Position numbers and translations under genes: made by a program. Below the pieces are notes generated by a model that did not search any database, had not been told where the DNA came from, and saw nothing but the letters and a program-made list of their open reading frames with translations. A stretch of 64,000 nt of DNA from Brasenia schreberi (lineage: Eukaryota > Streptophyta > Magnoliopsida > Nymphaeales > Cabombaceae): positions 7,568,001-7,632,000 of the forward strand of contig JAYKKT010000076.1 in NCBI GenBank assembly GCA_036023115.1, read 5' to 3'. Positions within the stretch are counted from its first letter, which is position 1, and every line of letters starts with the position of its first letter. Shown in pieces: positions 57,613 to 64,000 of the stretch.

Positions 57613-59243
57613 CTAAACTGAATTTAAGTCTCGCGGAACAAAGCATTTGGATGTCTACTAGAAGCAAAACCTCTACTTACACAGAGAGAAAATGGATTCA
57701 AGCCAACAATTAGACGTCACTTGTATAAATAGAAAATAAGTTTTGAGTAATTATTGTTATCATCATATTGCATTTCATTATGATGTTCCTTTACAATAAA
57801 ATGCATGACAACTGATTCTCTTGTCATCTAACTTCATTCTTTTTCTCCTACGATCATAATTTTACTTTTTCAGGAAGGCAAGATGGATACTGACATTTAT
57901 TGGTAGTCATTTTGTATCTAGATGCTCTTGTCTATGGTCTCTTGTCGTCAACAAGAAGATAACAGTGATCATTCTCAATCAACGGTTCACCATCCCATCC
58001 CCTCGTTATTGCTGGAAATTGAAACTGTCAAAATTCAACAAGATGAGAACTTTTACCTTCGTTCTTCAGAAACAATGAAACATGTTATCATCTTTGGTTT
58101 CTATCAAAAAAGCATTCCCTCACTTAAAAATTTAAGTTCCAAAGGAATATAGATCATGAAATCGAGCCAAGCTTCCTGCAAGAAAAAACAAACATTCATG
58201 ACATCAAGCTATAGCAAGATCAATATAAATTAAGCAATTTTGATCCAAATATAATACATTTTTTTCAGCTCAACAAGTGAATTTGTCTCCTTATGTGGCA
58301 ACTTTCGATATGTGGCAAAAGGATTTCAATAATATAACTAAAGAAAAATAATCCTACAAGACGATAGCAAAATAAAAATAGAATAATTACCACATGAAGT
58401 GCGACCTAAGACATTGCTTTGTGGAAAGGATAATGATACATGTTTACACCAATTTCCAAAAGATAATCACTTCATTACATATTTATGTTTCATTTTCACG
58501 TGACTAGATCAGAACAAAGAAACATTGCAAGTTGCCTCCTGCTTGAAAGGCTGCACTGGTTCCTGCCTCAAAAGCTTTGTCAACAGCTTGATAGCAATGA
58601 AAGTGTGAAAAAGGTAATGAAAAACACTAAAGTGTGACCCCTTGTATTATCATAATATATGCATAAAAACAACACCTTTCCGGGGAGATGATACATCAAC
58701 CGATCACAAACACGTATAAGTGAGACCACCAAAACCAAACCAAGCCTTATCCCACATCAGGTGAGCCGTTAAATGGATTTTTAGTTGACATTGTGCTCAA
58801 TCTTCTGTCATATTACAGCTGCTACTAGCTTCCAGCACAACTAGTATATTTCTCCAATGGTGGAGACAAATCCAGTTTCTTCTTTTCCATTCCTAAAGGT
58901 TGGTTATGCTTACAAAGTGGTCCATGTGGTAAGTTGCTATATGAATATATATGATGTCATATGGTTTTATAAAGAAAAATAAAAAGAACTAGAACTTCTT
59001 AGACATTATAGTTTTCATTATCACATAATAACTTTTAGACCCATTCTCCAACCTATCTATGTTCAGAAGGATGCCAAATATAGTTGCAGCTATAAGAGAA
59101 GAACCATCTTTCAATGCATAAAGCACCTGTCACAAACAAAAACTCACAACTATTTCTATGCAAGGAAATTTATAGAATTCTGAAGAAAGTTACTTGATGC
59201 AGAAACTATTAAATATAAAAAAGGAAAAAACATGATAGAAAAT
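57613..59243. other. Unassigned region; possible small ABCC upstream exon at 59053-59126
   Basis: On the minus strand 59053-59126 is preceded by ...GTGACAG and followed by GTTGGA, and reads VLYALKDGSSLIAATIFGIL. This hydrophobic stretch could be the membrane segment before the ABCC exon at 57352-57612, but its phase does not join that exon directly. The remaining sequence shows no coding signal. Confidence 0.25.
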
Positions 59244-59270
59244 ACAACAACAACTAAGCCTTTTCCCATA

Positions 59271-60707
59271 CTAGACGGGGTCGGCTACATGAATTCTTTG
59301 TTTCCACAGATCCCTATCGTGTGCCATGTTAGCAGTTAACTCCCAATAAGCTAGATCATTCTTTATTGTTTCTTTCCAACACTTTTGTGGTCGTCCTCTA
59401 CCTCTTTTAATACTTTCCAAATTTAGTTTTTCTAACCTTCTTACAGGTTCTTCTTTTAATCTTCTTTCTATATGTCCAAACCATCTTAAATGATGTTCTC
59501 TCATTTTATCCTCTATTGGTGCCACTCTTAATTTGTTTCTAATAACCTCATTATGTATACGGTCTTTTCTTGTATGACCACTCATCCATCTCAACATCTT
59601 CATTTCTGTCATGGACATCTTTTGTACATGTTGATGATTAACTGCCCAACACTCAGAACTATAAAACATGGCAGGCCTAATTGCTGCTCTATAATATTTA
59701 CCTTTTAACTTTAATGGTATCTTCTTATCACAAAGAATACCTGATGCTCCTCTCCATTTTAACCAACCAGCATTAATTCTATGTGTAACATCTCCATCAA
59801 TTCTTCCATCACTCTCAAAAATTGACCCTAGGTATTTAAAACTTTCCTTTTGGGGAATGCAATGTGTGCCAATTTTAATTTCCATGTCCTCTGAAGTAAC
59901 CAAATGATCAAACTTACATTCCATATATTCTGTCTTTGTTCTATTAAGTCGGAGGCCTTTGCTTTCTAATGTTTCTCTCCATAGTTCCAATTTTCTATTA
60001 ACTTTTTCCTTAGACTCCTCCACTAATACAATGTCATCAGCAAATAACATACACCAAGGTACTTCATCTTGAATATGTTTTGTTAACTCATCCATCACCA
60101 TTATAAATAAATATGGACTTAAAGTTGATCCTTGATGTAACCCAATATTAACTTCAAAGAAGTCTGTCGTTCCTTCATGAGTCCTCACACATGTTTTTGC
60201 ACCATCATGCATGTCTCTTATAAGGTTAATATATGTCAATGGGATACTTCTTTTTTTCAAAATTCTCCAAAGAACCTCCCTCGGTACCCTATCATAAGCT
60301 TTTTCTAGATCAATAAATATCATGTGAAGGTCTTTCTTTTTTTCTCTAAAATGTTCTATAAGACGTCTCAAAAAGTGAATCGCTTCAATAGTAGATCTGC
60401 CTGGCATGAATCCAAATTGGTTCTCTATTGTACTTGATACTTGTCTTAACCTACGTTCGATAATTATTTCCCACAATTTCATAGTATGACTCATTAACTT
60501 GATACCTCGATAATTCGCACAATTTTGAATGTCTCCCTTGTTCTTATATATGGGTATAAGTGTACTTGCTCTCCATTCCTCGGGCATCTTTTGGTTTTTC
60601 CATATTTCATTAAATAGTCTTGTGAGCCAAGTGATTCCTATTTCTCCTAGTATTTTCCAAACTTCTATAGGAATATTATCTGGTCCTACCGATTTACCAC
60701 CCTTCAT
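59271..60707 (-). pseudogene. RTE LINE reverse transcriptase and C-terminal domain (copy 2)
   Basis: A 478-codon open stretch holds the RT from [19 protein letters not shown] through [42 protein letters not shown] and the catalytic [10 protein letters not shown]. It then covers the complete C-terminal region ([36 protein letters not shown]) to the natural stop close to the 3' end. Copy 1 is interrupted in this last part, so copy 2 preserves the intact C-terminus. Upstream stops separate it from its own endonuclease. Confidence 0.85.
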
Positions 60708-61423
60708 ATGTTTAAGAGCCTCTTTGACTTCATTCTTTTGAATACGTCGGTAGAAATTGTGGTTTATATACTTTTCTGACTTGGCTAAATCTCCTAAACT
60801 AATACTAACATATTTATTTTCATTAAAAAGATTATAAAAATAGTTTTTTCATCTATTTCTTATATCATCATTTGCCACTAGAATTTTTTCATCCTCGTCT
60901 TTTATGCATCTAACATAATTAAGATCTTTAGTTTTCTTATCTCTAGCCCTAGTTATCCTAAAAATATCTCTTTCACCCTCTTTTGAGTAAGCTTTTTATA
61001 TAAGTCCTCCCAAATCTTAGCTTTTGCTTCACTAACGGCTTTTTTCGCTTCCTTCTTTGCTTTCTTATAAGCTTCTAAAGTTTCACTAGTTTTCTTGGCA
61101 TAATGTAATTTGTAACATGCCCTTTTTGCCTTGATTTTATTTTGCACTACTTCACTCTACCACCAAGCTTCTTTTTGTACCGGTACACCTCCCTTAGATA
61201 CCCCCAACACATCTTTCGTCACTTTCCTAATATGTATAGCCATATTGTTCCACATATCATAGGGTATGCCAACATAATTCCAAACATCTCCTTGAAGGAC
61301 TTTCTGTTTAAATATATCTTCTTTCTCGCTTTTGAGGTTTCACCATTTAGTCTGAATAGATCGATGCATTCTTTTCTTCTTTGTCCATTTTTTTATTTAT
61401 AAATCCATAACTAAAAGTCGATG

Positions 61424-61723
61424 TTAGGTGGTTAAGCTTTCTCCTGGAATTACCTTACAATCTTTACAACATGCTCTATCTTTTTTTCTACAAATAAAGT
61501 AATCAATTTGTGTTTGTGATAAGCCGCTCTTATAAGTAATTAAATGTTCATCTCGTTTTTTGAAGATTGTATTGACTATAAAGAGATCAAATGCCATAGC
61601 AAAATTTAAAATCTCCCTACCTTCCTCGTTTATATCCCCAAAACCAAAGTTTCCATGAATCCCTTGATATCCTAATGCCTCTTTACCGATATGTCCATTT
61701 AAATCTCCTCCTAAACAAATCAT
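61424..61723 (-). pseudogene. RTE endonuclease fragment (copy 2)
   Basis: A 99-codon piece: [20 protein letters not shown] through [19 protein letters not shown], ending where CAA has become TAA. The GGDLNGH motif of the AP-type endonuclease is intact. Confidence 0.8.
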
Positions 61724-62366
61724 CTCCCTTTATGGAATCTTTTGAAACACCTTATCTAACTCTTCCCAAAAAACTGTCTTTATACTATCTTCTAGTCCTA
61801 CTTGGGGTGCATAAGCACAAACTATATTTAAAACCTCTGCTCCTAACACTAATTTCAACGTCATGATTCGGTCACCATATCGTTGTATGTCTACTACACT
61901 CTCCCTTAAATATTTATTTATGATAATACTAACTCCATTTCGAGCTTTTTCTTTACCTGAGTACCATAATTTAAAACCTGTATCCTCTATCTCCTTTGCT
62001 TTTTCTTCAACTCATTTTGTCTCTTGTAAACATAGAATATGAATCTTTCTCTGAATCATAGTATCTACCACCTCCATTAGCTTACCAGATAATGTTTCGA
62101 TATTTCAAGAACCAATACGAATCTTATTATCTAGGACTAGCTTCCTTACCCCCCGCATCCGTCCATAATCAAATGCGGAGACCCTCTCTGAAAATTTTTC
62201 ACTACATTCGGGCGGCAATGTAGCGGGACTAACTTCTTTACCACACCCGTTCATGATGTGGGAACCCTCTCTGCAATTGATTCACTATATTTGGACGAAA
62301 ATGTAGTGGTCCTTGCTTACTTCTTACTGCATTCGGGCTCTGCAGTACGTCGCTAGGCAGGGACGC

Positions 62367-63169
62367 ATAATGAGAAAAATTCACAGGTTCAAAATGAATT
62401 ATTTTCTGAAATATCATCAAATATTGGAACCTAATAGTAACTCCCAAAATGCCCAGAAATGAGCAGAATAGTTTGATTTCTCATGGACAGACACAAATGA
62501 ATTTTTCCCATTTTCCAAGTTTTAAACGTGACATTTAGAAAACATCAATTAAATTTAAGATCTGCTGCCTTTTCTCTTTGCAAGAACTTTTGCTAAAACC
62601 ATGACAGTTGTATCCCTTTTAAAAAGGTGAATGATAGGCTTTCCTCCCCATTCCTTGCTAATGTGGGACTAATTCCACTAAGTTAAAAAGCAAAAGATGA
62701 GAACACGAATTTTGCAACATAGAGAATTTTCTGGGAAGAATGATTAGAGAAAACGGCTTCATATTAATTACACAATGAACAATCATTTAGAGACAAAACT
62801 TGCAACTACTACTTGTTATTGCTTGCATCAACCAAGATGAATCTCCGAGATTGTGTCTATTGAAATGTCTATCAAGCATTTCTGAGAAATGGGTTTTCAA
62901 AGGAAGGATTGTGGGCACCAATACATGGTACTGTGGAAGGTCCGCCAGAGCCATTAAAGGGTTTTTTACCTGCGGCAAATGGACAGTTTTATGCATTTCT
63001 TTGCCTGGTTTTTTTGTTTGGTTGTGCATTTCCCTCATATCAGGCGTGGTTAGTTTGTGGTATTTCATTTTTTGAAATTGAAAATACATTTTTAAGTGAT
63101 GAGAGGTTTATAAAATAGAATTCTTTTCATTCCTCTAAGTTCTGAGGCAATCCCGATCTAATTCATATC
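62367..63169. other. Unassigned intergenic sequence
   Basis: Overlapping open frames at 62787-63118 on both strands have no domain I recognise. A plus-strand run (PIHGTVEGPPEPLKGFLPAA) reads like a protein but without a known family. Confidence 0.3.
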
Positions 63170-63785
63170 GCATTGGACACCTAGAGGCATTTACACTTTC
63201 AAATCTGGTTACTGAATCGTAATTGACGCAGTTTCGAATGTAAATACTCAAAGCATCTTAGGTGAATGGGGGAAAATATGGAAAATAGATGTCCCGCCGA
63301 AGATAGCTAATTTCATCTAGCGCCTTCTGCAGAACATCTTACCAACTCGAGCACGCCTGGCAAAACGAGGGTTCCTCTACCACAGACTTGTCCTCATTGT
63401 GGTGAATATTTAAGACAGAGACCATGTTTTTGTTCATTGTGGTAAAGCACAAGCTTGTTGGAGTTTAATGGACACAATCCCTCAAACAGTAAATTTCACT
63501 AGTTTCACGTTCTCCCTATTGCAGCAGAATACAACTGATCAAACTTCATTATTATGCTGCAGTATTTGGAGATTATGGTGCGCGCACAATAGAAAAATCT
63601 GGATAGGTCAATCTCTAGCACCTAAGGCTCTATTCGCCAAGCTACTGATGCGTCCATTTTTCGACGAAGCGGGTGAGAATGGTTACACTGCTGTGATTAG
63701 GGATAACACAAGCAAATTTCTGGCTGCATTATGTGGACATGGGAAAGATCAGGCCCTTACCACCAAGTCAACCCCCTTTTAAGCT
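63170..63785 (+). mobile_element. L1-type LINE 3' relic (zinc-binding RVT and RNase H remnants)
   Basis: The plus strand reads HWTPRGIYTFKSGY, then WGKIWKIDVPPKIANFI and LPTRARLAKRGF, then a broken CPHCGE...HVFVHCGKAQACW. This is the zinc-binding region that follows plant L1-type reverse transcriptases. The frame at 63468-63782 continues with IWRLWCAHNRKIW and an RNase H-like GENGYTAVIRDNTSKFLAAL. The usual spacer before RNase H appears deleted. Several frameshifts are present. Confidence 0.65.
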
Positions 63786-64000
63786 TAAAGGTAATAACAT
63801 AATGCTAAAGCAACCACAAAAAATTCACGGTTCTCTCTCTCTCTTTCCATATGTATGAGCAGAAGGTTTACGCTTGATGAACCTTCTGCATTCGGAACAA
63901 AGAATTATGATTCCAATCCCAACAAAGCCCCGGACTGAAGCAACTTTTCCAAAGACCGATTTCATCCGGTGATCAGCAGTGATCCGGCTCGAGTAGGGGC
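63786..64000. other. Window end, nothing identified
   Basis: A short CT run lies at about 63832-63845. No coding signal or repeat end. Confidence 0.4.

Larger units (their letters stand above)
59244..62366 (-). mobile_element. RTE LINE copy 2, slightly 5'-truncated
   Basis: About 3.12 kb and nearly identical to copy 1. It ends on the left in the (TTG)n tail (plus strand ACAACAACAACTAAGCC) and stops on the right about 107 bp short of copy 1's 5' end, at GCTAGGCAGGGACGC. The six-A run at about 61766-61771 keeps the endonuclease frame that copy 1 has lost. Other lesions kill it: CAA to TAA at about 61424 (LTT*HRLL), TGG to TGA at about 60849, and a 1-bp loss near 60990. A target duplication is only suggested (ATGATAGAAAAT versus AATGAGAAAAAT). 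Confidence 0.9.

Noticed and set aside
59232..62380. Target-site duplication for RTE copy 2
   Set aside because: ATGATAGAAAAT and AATGAGAAAAAT align only with mismatches and a shift, so I do not assert it.

Overview
This is nuclear DNA of a flowering plant. It is AT-rich and intron-rich, with GT-AG introns, no operons, and many plant-type transposons (hAT, RTE-type LINE, Copia, a small non-autonomous LTR element, tRNA-derived SINEs, an L1-type LINE). A proanthocyanidin-type reductase gene fits a seed plant. The very long transposon-filled introns fit a large-intron genome, but I cannot name the species.

Two host genes can be rebuilt from start to stop. (1) Plus strand, 430-18200: a seven-exon histidine protein methyltransferase (HPM1/METTL18 family), 351 aa. 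Its first intron is about 14.7 kb and is almost entirely mobile DNA: a plus-strand hAT relic; hAT element 1 (1529-4870, 8-bp target duplication) holding a 255-bp RTE fragment; a 2.75-kb minus-strand non-autonomous LTR element (5134-7886) with a 40-bp minisatellite; and hAT element 2 (8272-14637, 8-bp target duplication) interrupted by a 3.2-kb RTE LINE (9446-12673). (2) Minus strand, 53650 down to 39980: a six-exon anthocyanidin-reductase-like NADPH reductase, 339 aa. Its second intron holds a complete but decayed Copia element (43775-49935, 5-bp target duplication).

Between the genes lie a decayed minus-strand Copia (about 19100-22900) and a very large inverted repeat. The inverted repeat has arms at 24422-27230 and 33990-36755, about 2.8 kb each and nearly identical, around a 6.8-kb spacer. 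The spacer carries a second Copia fragment, a fragment resembling a GH28 polygalacturonase exon, and an RTE tail. Beyond the reductase promoter, 54.8-64 kb is a transposon graveyard: a degenerate RTE (54786-56618), a (TA)n(GA)n tract, a near-intact RTE (59244-62366) and an L1-type fragment (63170-63785). One exon-like segment of an ABCC transporter sits among them (57352-57612).

There is no prokaryote-style system, CRISPR array or new gene cluster here. What stands out is structural: the TE-packed intron, sibling elements that serve as each other's empty sites, and the long inverted duplication. Exon joins and family names come from reading alone; no alignment or database search was run.
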